Shown here piece after piece: positions 1 to 8,244 of a stretch of 64,000 nt of DNA. The notes under the pieces were generated by a model that did not search any database, was not told the DNA's origin, and worked only from the letters and a program-made list of their open reading frames with translations. The translations under genes were made by a program, and so were the position numbers. This stretch comes from Paeniglutamicibacter quisquiliarum (GTDB taxonomy: Bacteria; Actinomycetota; Actinomycetes; Actinomycetales; Micrococcaceae), in contig NZ_JAHRED010000001.1 of assembly GCF_019084045.1 (NCBI RefSeq), positions 496,001 to 560,000 on the forward strand, written 5' to 3'. Position 1 is the first letter of the stretch, and every line of letters begins with the position of its first letter.

Positions 1-531
1 TTCGAGCAGGGCGTTGTCCGGGGTCTTGAGCTTGAGTTCCAGCGTGGCGTCATCCAGCGCCTTCATCGACTTGATCTTGCCCAGGGCCAGGTACCCGGTG
101 GAGGAGGCGGTCGCCGGATCGAGCAGGTGCTCGAAGTTCGCCTTGACGGCCTCGGCGTCCAGCGGTGTGCCGTCGGTGAAGGTGATGCCGGGCCGGATCT
201 TCACGGTGCGGGTCAGCCCGTCCGCGGAGACCGTGGAGTCCTCGGCGAGCCAGGGGACCAGTGTGCCCGCGGCGTCCTTGGTGTACAGGGTCTCCAGGTA
301 CTGGGAGGCGACCAGGGCCTGGGGGTAGTTGCCGCCCACGTGCGGATCCAGGCAGCTTGGTTCGGCGTCGCCCGAGGCGTAGACCAGGGTGCCGCCGGCG
401 ACCGGGGGACCGGCGTCGTTGCCGGACTCGGGTGCCGTGGTGGCCGGGGCGCAGCCGGCGAGCACCAATGCCGCGGCCAGGGCCGCGGCGGCCGGGAATA
501 GGCGGGTTGCCAAGGGGCGAACATGTCTCAT
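1..531 (-). CDS. ABC transporter solute-binding lipoprotein, SBP_bac_5 type (3' end outside window)
   Basis: The first 177 residues of a peptide/nickel-type solute-binding lipoprotein; the gene runs off the left edge. The ATG at 531 follows an AGGAAG ribosome site. A signal sequence ends in the lipobox LAGC (Cys27), followed by an Ala/Thr/Pro linker and the mature domain beginning GGTLVYASGD. The mature part is clearly related to the binding protein at 12681-14423: both have GGTLVYA.GD.EP.CLDP, a QYLE segment and DNALLE in the same order. It probably delivers a related ligand to an ABC permease encoded to the left. The SBP_bac_5 family binds peptides, nickel chelates, opines and sulfur compounds. 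A sulfur ligand is inferred only from the paralogue. Confidence 0.85.
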   Translation of the reverse strand, partial: MRHVRPLATRLFPAAAALAAALVLAGCAPATTAPESGNDAGPPVAGGTLVYASGDAEPSCLDPHVGGNYPQALVASQYLETLYTKDAAGTLVPWLAEDSTVSADGLTRTVKIRPGITFTDGTPLDAEAVKANFEHLLDPATASSTGYLALGKIKSMKALDDATLELKLKTPDNALLE

Positions 532-660
532 GATGCTGCTTCCTGCGAAACGGTGAAGTGCGTGGGCGGGTGGGTACCGCCATCCACCTTAGTCCGCATG
601 GTCTGCCCCGCGCAGGCGTGTGTGCCCGAGTTCATAGACGGGACGCACCGTGCCCAGCGG

Positions 661-737
661 GACGGTTAATGGCGAACGGGTGTGGGGGAACCGGTATTGC
701 CGGTCCCACCACACCCGTTGTGCATCCTACGACCGTC
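661..737. repeat. Long imperfect inverted repeat between divergent genes
   Basis: Two 19-base arms (676-694 and 700-718) pair with two mismatches around a five-base TATTG loop. The left arm begins ACGGGTGTGG and the right arm ends CCACACCCGT. GACGGT at 661-666 and ACCGTC at 732-737 extend the symmetry. It lies between two divergently transcribed genes, where no terminator is expected, and has no adjacent T run. It could be a large operator, a REP-like palindrome or a remnant of a lost gene's terminator. Confidence 0.6.
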
Positions 738-854
738 CTGCGCGACGCAGTGGGTGTGTGGCGCTCGATCACTGGCATCGCGGGAGGTTTTTGCGGTCCA
801 CGACCAGGAGAGATGCATCCCCAGGGCTGTTGTGGACACCGAACATGTGCCAGC

Positions 855-1793
855 ATGAGGACCATGCAGACTCCTCTGCGGCCCGAAGACCTGCGCTCCT
901 GTCTTTCCCATCCCCGGACCACGGTAGCCACCGCTGCGGGTCCCGTGGAATATGCCGACCGAGGCCATGGTGAGCCGCTTCTTGCGGTGCACGGCACCCT
1001 CGGGGGCTGTGACCAAGGACTGGTGGCCACGGAATTCTTCCGAGTCAATGGATTCCGCGTCGTCGCGCCCAGCCGACCGGGCTATTTGGGGACGCCGCTG
1101 GCAACGGGACGCACACCCGCGGAGCAGGCGGATGCCCTCGCGGCATTATTGGATGACATCGGCATCGACAGAATGGCGGTGCTTGGCGGCTCGGGAGGCG
1201 GCCCGGCCGCGTACTCCCTGGCCGCCAGACACCCGGACCGGGTCGCCAGTCTGGTCCAAATCGACTCGGTCTGTCTGCCGGTCCCGCCCTTCCCGTTCGC
1301 CAGGCTGGGCTCCAGGGATCCTGCCATCAAGCTGCAGCTGTTGTTTCTCAGCCATGCCGCCACCCCGATGCTGAAGATGCTGTTCCGGCGATTCGGCCAG
1401 GCATCCCCGGCCGAGGCAGCGGTCCGGGCGGCCGCCGTCGCCGCGGACCCGGTCCGCATGGCGCACCTCGAGGCCATCTTCATGGCTTCCGCCGGATGGG
1501 CTGGCCGCCGTGCTGGGTTTGACAATGACTCCGCGACGATCAAGACGCTGGCACCGCTGGACCTCGAGGCCATTACCTGTCCCACGCTGATCATGCATGC
1601 GGCCGGGGACGCGAGCGTGCCGCCGGAAAATGCCCTGCACGCCCACCAGCGTATCCGTGGCTCCGAGCTCTACTGGATGCAGGGCTCCCATGTTGCATTC
1701 TTCCTTGAGGAAGGCGACACCGCCCCCCTCTACGCGCTTGAGTGGCTACGGGGCAACAGTTCGGCGGGCCCGCCTCCCGAGTCATCGCCATGA
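855..1793 (+). CDS. Alpha/beta hydrolase
   Basis: A 312-residue cytoplasmic alpha/beta-hydrolase-fold enzyme. The nucleophile elbow is GGSGGG (Ser113), the oxyanion-side motif is AVHGTLGG near residue 44, the acid is probably Asp252 (AAGDASVPP) and the catalytic His is His279 (GSHVAFF). The order and spacing are normal for the family. The frame stays open upstream to 558, but the part before 855 contains the long inverted repeat and does not resemble the family, so the ATG at 855 (or 864, nine bases later) is preferred. The substrate cannot be read from the sequence. The gene stands alone and ends at a hairpin shared with the convergent neighbour. Confidence 0.82.
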   Translation: MRTMQTPLRPEDLRSCLSHPRTTVATAAGPVEYADRGHGEPLLAVHGTLGGCDQGLVATEFFRVNGFRVVAPSRPGYLGTPLATGRTPAEQADALAALLDDIGIDRMAVLGGSGGGPAAYSLAARHPDRVASLVQIDSVCLPVPPFPFARLGSRDPAIKLQLLFLSHAATPMLKMLFRRFGQASPAEAAVRAAAVAADPVRMAHLEAIFMASAGWAGRRAGFDNDSATIKTLAPLDLEAITCPTLIMHAAGDASVPPENALHAHQRIRGSELYWMQGSHVAFFLEEGDTAPLYALEWLRGNSSAGPPPESSP

Positions 1794-1828
1794 TCAAGGC
1801 GTCCTTGGGGCAGTGGTGTTAATGAAAA

Positions 1829-1861
1829 CGCCAGGATCCCCATGACGCGGGGATCCTGGCG
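1829..1861. terminator. Bidirectional terminator hairpin
   Basis: Perfect 13-base arms (1829-1841 and 1849-1861, CGCCAGGATCCCC and its complement) enclose a seven-base loop. An AAAA run on the left (1825-1828) gives a T tract for minus-strand transcripts. It lies between the convergent hydrolase and NAD(P)-binding genes. Confidence 0.85.
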
Positions 1862-1887
1862 ATCTGTCCAAGGGAACTTCGGGCAAG

Positions 1888-2496
1888 CTAGGCGCTGGCT
1901 ACCGTGAAGCGGCGGTGCTGGTGCTTGGGATCCTCGAGCTCGTCCAGCGCCGCGACGGCGAAGTCGCCGGTGCTGACGTGGTCGCCTGCTGGGGAGTCGT
2001 TGCCCAGGACGATCGCGCCGGAGGCTTCGCCCGGTGCGATGACCGGTGCCGGTGCAAGCATCGTCCAGTCCAGGCCGGAGGCCGAGGTGTAGAAGTCCAG
2101 GACCTCGCCCATGGTCCGGGCCTCGGGCATGTATGCCTCGGGGAAGCCCGGGGTGTCGACCAGGCGCACGCCGTCAACCTCGGTTGCGCCGGCTCCGCCG
2201 ACGATGAACACGCGGGACGGGACGAGGGTCTCGGAGATTTCCTCGTGGGCGTCGATGAAGGGCTGGTGGGATTCGCCGGTGCGCGACGGCGGAATCGAGA
2301 AGACGACCACGTCGTGCTCGGTGGCCAGGGCGCGGTATGAGGACATGTCGCCCAACTCGGCGGTGGCCACGTTGGCGGCTCCCTGGACTTCGCGTCCACT
2401 GCGCGACACGGCGGTGACGTCATGTCCACGCTTGGCGGCCTCGGCAACGATCTGGCTGCCGACCATTCCGGTGGCTCCGTAAACGGCAATCTTCAT
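1888..2496 (-). CDS. NAD(P)-binding NmrA/SDR-like protein
   Basis: A 202-residue atypical short-chain dehydrogenase/NmrA-like protein. It starts MKIAVYGATGMVGSQI, a Rossmann dinucleotide-binding motif (GATGMVG). The ATG at 2496 follows a GAAGGGAAC ribosome site; the 24 codons upstream in frame do not look coding. Proteins of this group reduce quinones or sense NAD(P)H, and they are often induced by electrophiles through HxlR regulators. That fits here, because an HxlR gene starts 109 bases away on the other strand. The physiological substrate is unknown. Confidence 0.85.
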   Translation of the reverse strand: MKIAVYGATGMVGSQIVAEAAKRGHDVTAVSRSGREVQGAANVATAELGDMSSYRALATEHDVVVFSIPPSRTGESHQPFIDAHEEISETLVPSRVFIVGGAGATEVDGVRLVDTPGFPEAYMPEARTMGEVLDFYTSASGLDWTMLAPAPVIAPGEASGAIVLGNDSPAGDHVSTGDFAVAALDELEDPKHQHRRFTVASA

Positions 2497-2560
2497 GGGC
2501 TGTTCCCTTCTCTCTGGTTGTGCGGGCCATGCCGGCCCGTACAGGGGCATGACGTCAATG

Positions 2561-2612
2561 GTATCCAATTGATATTGAGTACCTCAACGTAATATGGTTA
2601 CCTAATGGATAC
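2561..2612 (+). promoter_or_regulatory. Divergent promoter/operator region of the first HxlR gene
   Basis: TTGATA (2569-2574) and TATGGT (2593-2598), 18 bases apart, form a plausible promoter whose -10 box ends six bases before the HxlR ATG at 2605, implying a leaderless transcript. Dyads in the same stretch are TGAG-TAC-CTCA (2576-2586), GGTTACC (2596-2602) and the spaced pair GTATCC (2561-2566)/GGATAC (2607-2612). These are candidate sites for HxlR binding and autoregulation. Confidence 0.5.
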
Positions 2613-2982
2613 TGAACGGCGTGCCTTCGATGTGATGAGCCCCGACTGCCCCTCGCGCTCGATCATGCAGCGCATGGGGGACAAATGGACGCCATTGGTC
2701 TTCCTGGCCCTGGAATCCGGGCCGCGGCGTTTCTCGCAGCTGCGGCAGGACATCGGCGGGGTCACACCCAAGGTTCTCACCCAAACCCTGCGCTCCCTAG
2801 AACGTGACGGGTTGTTGACCCGGACCATTTACCCCGAGGTGCCGCCGCGGGTGGAATACGAGCTCACCGAGCTCGGTGCAACCTTGCTGGGCCCGCTGGA
2901 AATCATCCGTGAATGGTCGCAGGACCACGCGGAGAAAATCCTCCGGGCGCGCAACGACTACGACGAGCTCAACGAGGTATAG
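2605..2982 (+). CDS. HxlR-family winged-helix regulator
   Basis: A 125-residue MarR/HxlR-type regulator. It has the HxlR signature of a Cys near the N-terminus (SPDCPS, Cys15), MGDKWTPLVFLAL, the recognition region around PKVLTQTLRSLERDGLLTR and the wing YPEVPPRVEYELTELG. The single Cys is where thiol-reactive sensors of this family respond to quinones or aldehydes (family knowledge). It is divergent from the NAD(P)-binding gene at 1888-2496, which it probably represses. No ribosome site is visible, in line with a leaderless mRNA. Confidence 0.92.
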   Translation: MDTERRAFDVMSPDCPSRSIMQRMGDKWTPLVFLALESGPRRFSQLRQDIGGVTPKVLTQTLRSLERDGLLTRTIYPEVPPRVEYELTELGATLLGPLEIIREWSQDHAEKILRARNDYDELNEV

Positions 2983-3094
2983 GGTCCTCCTAAATTTTTC
3001 CGCGCCGGGGCAATCCGTCCGAGCCGGGGTTCCGAATACCTGGTGTCAGCAACGCAAACGCGTTGAAAATCGACAGGAACCCAAGGAGCCCATC

Positions 3095-3547
3095 ATGGCC
3101 TCGACACACACCACCACCAGCCATTCCCTGGTGCAATACGCGGCACTGGCAGTTGGCGCTGTCTTCCTGCTGGTCGGCATCCTGGGGTTCATCCCCGGAA
3201 TTACCAGCAACACCGAACACCTCGGAATGGCGGGACACCACTCCGAGTCCATGCTGCTGGGCATCTTCCAGGTCTCGGTCCTGCACAACGTGGTCCACCT
3301 GCTCTTCGGCGTCCTGGGACTCACGCTCTGGCGCAGTGCGGCCAAGGCGAAGGCCTTCCTGGTCGTAGGAGGGATCGTGTACCTGGTCCTGGGCTTCTAT
3401 GGAGTCTTCATTGATCAGTCCAGCGCCGCCAACTTCGTGCCGGTCAACACGGCGGACAACATCCTGCACTTCGCACTGGGCGTTGGCATGGCCGGACTCG
3501 GCCTGGCCCTGGGCCGGAACCTGGCCCCGGCCCGCCGCACCGCCTAG
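3095..3547 (+). CDS. DUF4383 integral membrane protein
   Basis: A 150-residue protein with four predicted membrane segments: around residues 12-35, 48-75 (after an MAGHHSES loop), 82-105 and 118-140. The N-terminus is short and Thr/His-rich. The pattern, with HxxVHLLFGVLGL and the NxADNILHFALG motif near the C-terminus, is that of the actinobacterial DUF4383 family, whose role is unknown. The ATG at 3095 follows AAGGAG at 3082-3087. The open frame continues upstream to 2876 but overlaps the HxlR gene and is not needed. Confidence 0.85.
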   Translation: MASTHTTTSHSLVQYAALAVGAVFLLVGILGFIPGITSNTEHLGMAGHHSESMLLGIFQVSVLHNVVHLLFGVLGLTLWRSAAKAKAFLVVGGIVYLVLGFYGVFIDQSSAANFVPVNTADNILHFALGVGMAGLGLALGRNLAPARRTA

Positions 3548-3585
3548 GCACCGCCCCTTCCACAAACAGAAACAGATCCCGGGAC

Positions 3586-3619
3586 CCGCCGTACGTTCAC
3601 CTGGTGAAACGTGCGGCGG
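3586..3619 (+). terminator. Hairpin after the DUF4383 gene
   Basis: CCGCCGTACGTTCAC (3586-3600) pairs with GTGAAACGTGCGGCGG (3604-3619) with a one-base bulge and one mismatch. The stem is long and GC-rich without a T tract, as is common for actinobacterial terminators. It is also palindromic enough to be an operator for the downstream permease gene. Confidence 0.5.
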
Positions 3620-3755
3620 TTCTCGGCCGTCGCCGTCCCGGGCCAAGCCGCCGCAACCAAGTCGTTGTTCCGTCGCCGGAGAGGTATCGTCGATCGCAGC
3701 AGAACATGCCGCGTGAGCCTTCCGTGTGCGGCACCCCGAACAAAGGACCCGCCGC

Positions 3756-5225
3756 ATGCTGGCACTGGCTGCCGCCTCCCCGATAATGGTGGCCATGGCC
3801 TTGTTCCTGGCCCGGACGAAGGCCACCACCATGGCCGTCTATTCATTGCTCACCGGTGTACTCGCGGCCATCTTTTTCTTCCCCACCCCCCTTGTCGAGC
3901 TCCTGCGGGCCGGGGCCATGTTCGGCCCCACCATCCTCGAGGTGCTGCTGATCCTCTTCGGCGGCGTGCTGCTCTCGCGCATCACCTCCGAAACCGGTGC
4001 CATGGACAGGATTTCCGGTTGGCTGCGCCAAAGCGCCTCCAACCAGCAGGCCGGAACCGTGCTGGTGATCTTCGGGCTGGTGCCCTTCGCCGAGTCGGTG
4101 ACGGGATTCGGCATCGGCGTCACCGTGGGTGTTCCGCTGCTGCTGCAGCTGGGGCATTCGGTGAAGAACTCGGCGATCCTGAGCCTGCTCGGGCTCGTGG
4201 CGGTCCCGTGGGGAGCCCTGGGCCCGGGCACCCTGGTGGCCGCGGACCTGGCCGGCCTTACCCTCTTTGACGTGGGCGTCCGTTCGGCGCTCATGACCCT
4301 GCCGGTGGTGCTCGGCGCCGGAGTCACCGCGTGGCTCGTGCTGCGCGGCGAGTCGCCCCGGCCCGGGCGCCTGCTGGCGCACCTGCTGGGTGCCGCGGTG
4401 CTGCTCAACGCCGGCATCCTGGCCGCCAACCTGCTCATGGGCACCCCGCCGGCGGGCATCGTCGGCTCGCTGCTCGTGTTGGCGGCGCACCTGGTGGCCT
4501 TCAGGATCGGCGGTTCGCTGGTGCCCGCGGGGCGCGAGGTCTGGGTGGCCTTGCTGCCCTACGCCGTGCTCACCCTCGGATTGCTGGCTGCCCGCGCGCT
4601 TAGTTCGCCGATGGAGGCCTCCCTGCTCAAGCGGACCATCACCAGCGGCGGGGTTTGGCTCGTCGTGGCCTGCCTCGTCGCGCAATACGGTTCCGCTTCC
4701 CTCGGCGGCGGGACGGCCGGCCTGCGTGCCCGCGCCGCCCTTGCCTACCGCAGCTGGATACCCGTGGGAATCGCCACCGGGGGTTTCACCGTTCTGGGCG
4801 CTTTGCTTGCAGCCACCGGCATGGGCAGGGAACTGGGTGCCGCGCTCGCCGGAATCGGTGCCGGGTACCTGGTGCTGGGTCCGGTGCTCAACGGGCTGGC
4901 CGGGTTCATTTCCGGATCCAACACCGCGGCAAACTCGATGCTGGCGGCGACCCAGGCGCAGGCGGCGGCAAGCATGGGCTCATCCGTGCTGCAGATCGTC
5001 GCGGTTTCCAATGTCACCGCGTCCATGGCCACCATGCTGGCACCCTCGCGGATCCTGCTGGCCTACGAGATGGCGGTGGTTCCCGTCGCCGCGGTCCCCG
5101 GACCTGCCGCGCTGGCGGGGCCGCCGAGCGAGGCCGAGGTCACCGCATGGATCGCCCCGCGGCTCGGCATTCTCCTGGCCGTTGTCTGCACCCTGCTGGG
5201 CCTGGTCACCTGGGTGATCCGCTAG
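3756..5225 (+). CDS. L-lactate permease (LctP) family transporter
   Basis: A 489-residue polytopic membrane protein of the LctP family, which imports lactate or glycolate with protons. Features typical of the family are FAESVTGFGIGVTVGVPLLLQLG near residue 115, the GLVAVPWGALGPGT motif and the C-terminal GFISGSNTAANSMLA/TQAQAA region where the family is best conserved. It is about 50-60 residues shorter than E. coli LldP. I chose the ATG at 3756 with AAAGGA upstream; a GTG at 3726 in the same frame has no ribosome site. It is monocistronic; the next gene is on the opposite strand. Confidence 0.87.
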   Translation: MLALAAASPIMVAMALFLARTKATTMAVYSLLTGVLAAIFFFPTPLVELLRAGAMFGPTILEVLLILFGGVLLSRITSETGAMDRISGWLRQSASNQQAGTVLVIFGLVPFAESVTGFGIGVTVGVPLLLQLGHSVKNSAILSLLGLVAVPWGALGPGTLVAADLAGLTLFDVGVRSALMTLPVVLGAGVTAWLVLRGESPRPGRLLAHLLGAAVLLNAGILAANLLMGTPPAGIVGSLLVLAAHLVAFRIGGSLVPAGREVWVALLPYAVLTLGLLAARALSSPMEASLLKRTITSGGVWLVVACLVAQYGSASLGGGTAGLRARAALAYRSWIPVGIATGGFTVLGALLAATGMGRELGAALAGIGAGYLVLGPVLNGLAGFISGSNTAANSMLAATQAQAAASMGSSVLQIVAVSNVTASMATMLAPSRILLAYEMAVVPVAAVPGPAALAGPPSEAEVTAWIAPRLGILLAVVCTLLGLVTWVIR

Positions 5226-5236
5226 CGCCCGGCTGG

Positions 5237-5533
5237 CTACTCGTCCCCGGAAGATCCCAGGCGGCGCCGCGCGCTGAGCAGTTCCACCTCCGGGCGGGCG
5301 GCGACCAGGCGCTCGATGCCGTCCAGCACTTCGATGACATGCGCGGCATCGGCCGCGACGAGCCCCGCCGCCACCCCGGCGCGCCGATGCAGGTCTTGCC
5401 CGCCGGTCTCCGAGACCGAGACCTCGAACCGGCGCCTGATCTCGGCCAGGATCGGCCGCACGATGGCGCGCTTCTCTTTGAGCGAGCGGACATCGCCCAG
5501 CAGGATGTCGAATTCGATCCATCCAAACCACAT
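5237..5533 (-). CDS. DUF503 (YlxP-like) protein
   Basis: A 98-residue small cytoplasmic protein of the DUF503 family. The signature is FDILLGDVRSLKEKRAIVRPI near the N-terminus followed by RRFEVSVSETGGQD. The family has a ferredoxin-like fold; in many bacteria ylxP lies next to ribosome-maturation genes (rbfA), but here it stands alone, convergent with the permease gene 11 bases away. The ATG at 5533 gives the usual family length; the open frame extends 15 codons further with no family similarity. Confidence 0.85.
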   Translation of the reverse strand: MWFGWIEFDILLGDVRSLKEKRAIVRPILAEIRRRFEVSVSETGGQDLHRRAGVAAGLVAADAAHVIEVLDGIERLVAARPEVELLSARRRLGSSGDE

Positions 5534-5604
5534 GGTTACATCATGCGCCGGCGATCGTCTGCGCGGGAGGGCCGACAAGGGAACCGTTCTGCGCCGAAGA
5601 GATC

Positions 5605-6882
5605 CTAGCGGACGCCGTTTGCGGCGATGGCCTCGGCGAGCACCGGGGCAAGGCGCTTGACGCCCTCGCGGATCTTCTCCTCGGGCACCGCGCTGAAGGC
5701 CAGACGCAGTCGGTGGCCGGCGCCTTCGAGGGGGCTGAAAGCGGCGCCGGGAATGAAGACCACCCCTGCCTCGATGCCCTTGGACAGCAGCCCGTAGGTA
5801 TCGATTCCCTCGGGCAGCGTGACCCAGATGAAGAAGCCGCCTTCCGGCCGGGTGTAGTGCACGCCCTCGGGCATGTACTCATCCAGCGCCTGCAGCATCG
5901 CCTCACAGCGGGAAGCATAGAGCTCCCGGTAGGTCTGGATCTGCCCGCGCCAGTCATGTTCCGCGAGGTACTTGCTGATCAGCATCTGGTTGAAGGTCGC
6001 CGGGCAGAGCGTGACGGCCTCGGCGGCCAGATAGAAGCGGCGGAAGAGATGGGTCGGAACCACCGCCCAGCCGATGCGCAGGCCGGGGGCCAGGATCTTG
6101 GAAAACGAGCCCATGTAGATCACGTGATCGGGGTTTTCGGCGCGCAGCGGCTTGATCGCTTCCCCGGTGTAGCGCAGCATGCCGTAGGGGTTGTCTTCAA
6201 GGATGAGGATGTTCTCGGCGATGCAGATCTCGGCGATCTCGGCCCGGCGCTCGGCGGCCAGGGTGATGCCCGAGGGATTGTTGAAGTTGGGGATCGTGTA
6301 GAGGAACTTGATCCGTGCGCCGGCCTCGCGCAGTTCGGCGATCCGTTGGCGCAGGGCAGCGGGAACGAGGCCGTGCTCGTCCGTGGCGACAGGTTCGGCG
6401 CGCACCTGGTAGGCCTCGAAGGTGTTCAGCGCGCCCACGTAGGTGGGGTCCTCGCACAGCACGGTGTCCCCGGGGTTGCAGAAGACCTTGCAGGCAACGT
6501 CCTGTGCGGCCTGTGACCCGGTGGTGACCACAATGTTATTTGGATCGACCCCGGTGATCCCTTCCTCGGCCATGACCTCGCAGATCTGGTTGCGCAGCTC
6601 CTCGGTGCCCTGGCCGCTTCCGTACTGCAGCGCGGTCATTCCCTGGGTCGCGATGAGCTCGGAGGCCATGGCCCCGAGCTTTTCCAGAGGCAGCGACTGC
6701 AGATAGGGGTTGCCACCGGCCAGCGAGACCAGCGAGGGGTCGAGGGAGAGCTCAAAAACGTCACGGACCGCGGACTGCTTGATGTGCGATGCCCGCTCGG
6801 ATAAGAGTGATTCATGCGCGGCGGCACGAATCATGGCTATTTCGGTTTCACTGCCCATGCCGGGTTCTGTTGTTGAGGTCAC
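5605..6882 (-). CDS. PLP-dependent class I aminotransferase (2-aminoadipate/LysN type)
   Basis: A 425-residue fold-type I aminotransferase. PLP-binding landmarks are the Lys262 Schiff base in GSFSKILAPGLRIGW, Asp230 in ILEDNPYG and the Asn pair in NFNNPSG (near 201). The N-terminal helix lacks the GntR domain found in MocR regulators, so this is the stand-alone enzyme. The closest family members use 2-aminoadipate, branched-chain or aromatic amino acids; the exact substrate is not visible. The ATG at 6882 gives a normal length. Neighbours on both sides are unrelated. Confidence 0.9.
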   Translation of the reverse strand: MTSTTEPGMGSETEIAMIRAAAHESLLSERASHIKQSAVRDVFELSLDPSLVSLAGGNPYLQSLPLEKLGAMASELIATQGMTALQYGSGQGTEELRNQICEVMAEEGITGVDPNNIVVTTGSQAAQDVACKVFCNPGDTVLCEDPTYVGALNTFEAYQVRAEPVATDEHGLVPAALRQRIAELREAGARIKFLYTIPNFNNPSGITLAAERRAEIAEICIAENILILEDNPYGMLRYTGEAIKPLRAENPDHVIYMGSFSKILAPGLRIGWAVVPTHLFRRFYLAAEAVTLCPATFNQMLISKYLAEHDWRGQIQTYRELYASRCEAMLQALDEYMPEGVHYTRPEGGFFIWVTLPEGIDTYGLLSKGIEAGVVFIPGAAFSPLEGAGHRLRLAFSAVPEEKIREGVKRLAPVLAEAIAANGVR

Positions 6883-6926
6883 ACCGGCACTTTATCAACA
6901 CTTGTTGCCTATAAGTCAACATCTGG

Positions 6927-7742
6927 CTATTTCTGGCTCAGTTTGTCGCCAATGTCGATGCCGTCGATGAGGATCCTCGCTTCCCCGGCCCCGGCGGCAA
7001 CCATGGCGGTGTAGGTGAGCTGGGCAATGATGCGCGGATCGTCGCAAATGCCTCCGGAGCTGAGGTCCCCGGTGAGTTCGACGGTCACGGTGTTACCCGA
7101 CACCGAAGAAGATACGTATCTCAAATTCGACCCCGCGAGCGCATTCATGAGACCCGATTCGCCGTGCACGGTGTCCTTGTTCTCCAGCAGGTCACTCATT
7201 GCGGCCTCCACCTGGCTGGCGTAGATCACGGGACCGGTTTCGGTGGCGACGATGCTGTCGCCACAACCGATCATGGGACCGGCCTGGCCTTGGTCACCGA
7301 GCGCCACATAGAAAACCGTCAAGGAGGAGGTCGAGGTCGCCGGAAGCGTGTCGGAGGGCGGAGCGGAGGGTGGGGGAGCGGGAGCGGGAGCTGGAGTGGC
7401 AGTTGGCGACGGTGGGGCGCTGCTTGCTGCGGTGCTGGCCGCAGTGGCGGTGGCGGTGGGAGTCTCTGTCGCGGGGGTGGACGCCGACGGTACTGACGTT
7501 GGCGACGCCGGGGCGCTGCTCGCCCGGGTGGCAGCGTCGCTCGCCGATGCCGCGGCGGAGGGAGAATGATCCGGTGCAGGCGTACTTGACTGCACGGTGG
7601 TGGCCGAGGGGGCGACGGTTGGATGGGGCTCGGACGCTGTCGGTGCCTGTGCCGGCCCGCCGGCGCAGCCCGAGAGGGCCAAGACCAATCCGGCACCCGT
7701 CAGCCCGCCCAGCCCGAGTCGAATCAAATGATTGCGGAACAT
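6927..7742 (-). CDS. GerMN-domain lipoprotein
   Basis: A 271-residue exported lipoprotein. The signal sequence ends in the lipobox LSGC (Cys about residue 26). Next comes a Ser/Thr/Pro/Ala low-complexity linker of about 100 residues, then a single GerMN domain: LTVFYVALGDQGQ, IGCGDSIVATE, the SNLRYVSSSVSGNTVTVEL strand pair and the C-terminal GGICDDPRIIAQLTYTAMVA helix. GerMN occurs in the spore germination protein GerM and in LpqB of non-sporulating actinobacteria, where it is thought to bind cell-wall material. The ATG at 7742 has GAGGGA upstream; a GTG 21 bases earlier lacks one. A Gmad2 protein, the usual partner domain, is encoded nearby at 9944. Confidence 0.82.
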   Translation of the reverse strand: MFRNHLIRLGLGGLTGAGLVLALSGCAGGPAQAPTASEPHPTVAPSATTVQSSTPAPDHSPSAAASASDAATRASSAPASPTSVPSASTPATETPTATATAASTAASSAPPSPTATPAPAPAPPPSAPPSDTLPATSTSSLTVFYVALGDQGQAGPMIGCGDSIVATETGPVIYASQVEAAMSDLLENKDTVHGESGLMNALAGSNLRYVSSSVSGNTVTVELTGDLSSGGICDDPRIIAQLTYTAMVAAGAGEARILIDGIDIGDKLSQK

Positions 7743-7842
7743 CTGTCCCTCACCTTCAAGCACCTACGCCGGCCACTGCGGCCACTTCCAACATACGAAG
7801 GTCTTGCCGTCCCAAACCAGCACGGTGGAGTTGCGTTTGGGC

Positions 7843-8244
7843 CTATTCCGGGGTGTCGGTCGGCGCCTCGGTGCGGTCATCGAGCCAAGCCTGGACGGAA
7901 GCCGGCCGGATCCTGCGGTGCGTGCCACGGTATTCGACAGGGATGATCCCGGAGTCGGTGAGCTTGCGCAGGTAACTGGCCGAGACACCCGCCATTTTCG
8001 CCGCCTGAGAGGTGTTCAGCAACGACTCGACGGTGCTCACGCTCACCTCGTCGCCACGCGCCATGCGCTGCAGGACGTCGATCAAGGCCGCGTGGGCGAC
8101 ATCCGGCAATTGCAGGGTGGTGCCGTTGACAAAGATGGTGGTGTCCGCGGACTCTTCGAGGGCTGCCGCGAGCCGTGCCGCGGCCTTCTTTTCGAGGGCG
8201 GGAAAGGCCGTGGCTTTGCTCAATGACGGTGTTGGGGAGGACAT
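7843..8244 (-). CDS. Excisionase-family HTH DNA-binding protein (antitoxin-like)
   Basis: A 133-residue protein with an N-terminal helical part (residues 1-70, including LPDVAHAALIDVLQRMARGDEV) and a C-terminal MerR/excisionase-type helix-turn-helix: LLNTSQAAKMAGVSASYLRKL, then YRGTHRRIRPASVQAWLDD. This layout matches antitoxins that are usually cotranscribed with a PIN-domain RNase toxin. No PIN gene follows; the 100 bases downstream to the GerMN gene hold no recognisable toxin. It may be an orphan antitoxin or a DNA-binding regulator in its own right. The ATG at 8244 is preferred over the longer frame to 8382, whose extra 46 residues look non-coding. Confidence 0.75.
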   Translation of the reverse strand: MSSPTPSLSKATAFPALEKKAAARLAAALEESADTTIFVNGTTLQLPDVAHAALIDVLQRMARGDEVSVSTVESLLNTSQAAKMAGVSASYLRKLTDSGIIPVEYRGTHRRIRPASVQAWLDDRTEAPTDTPE

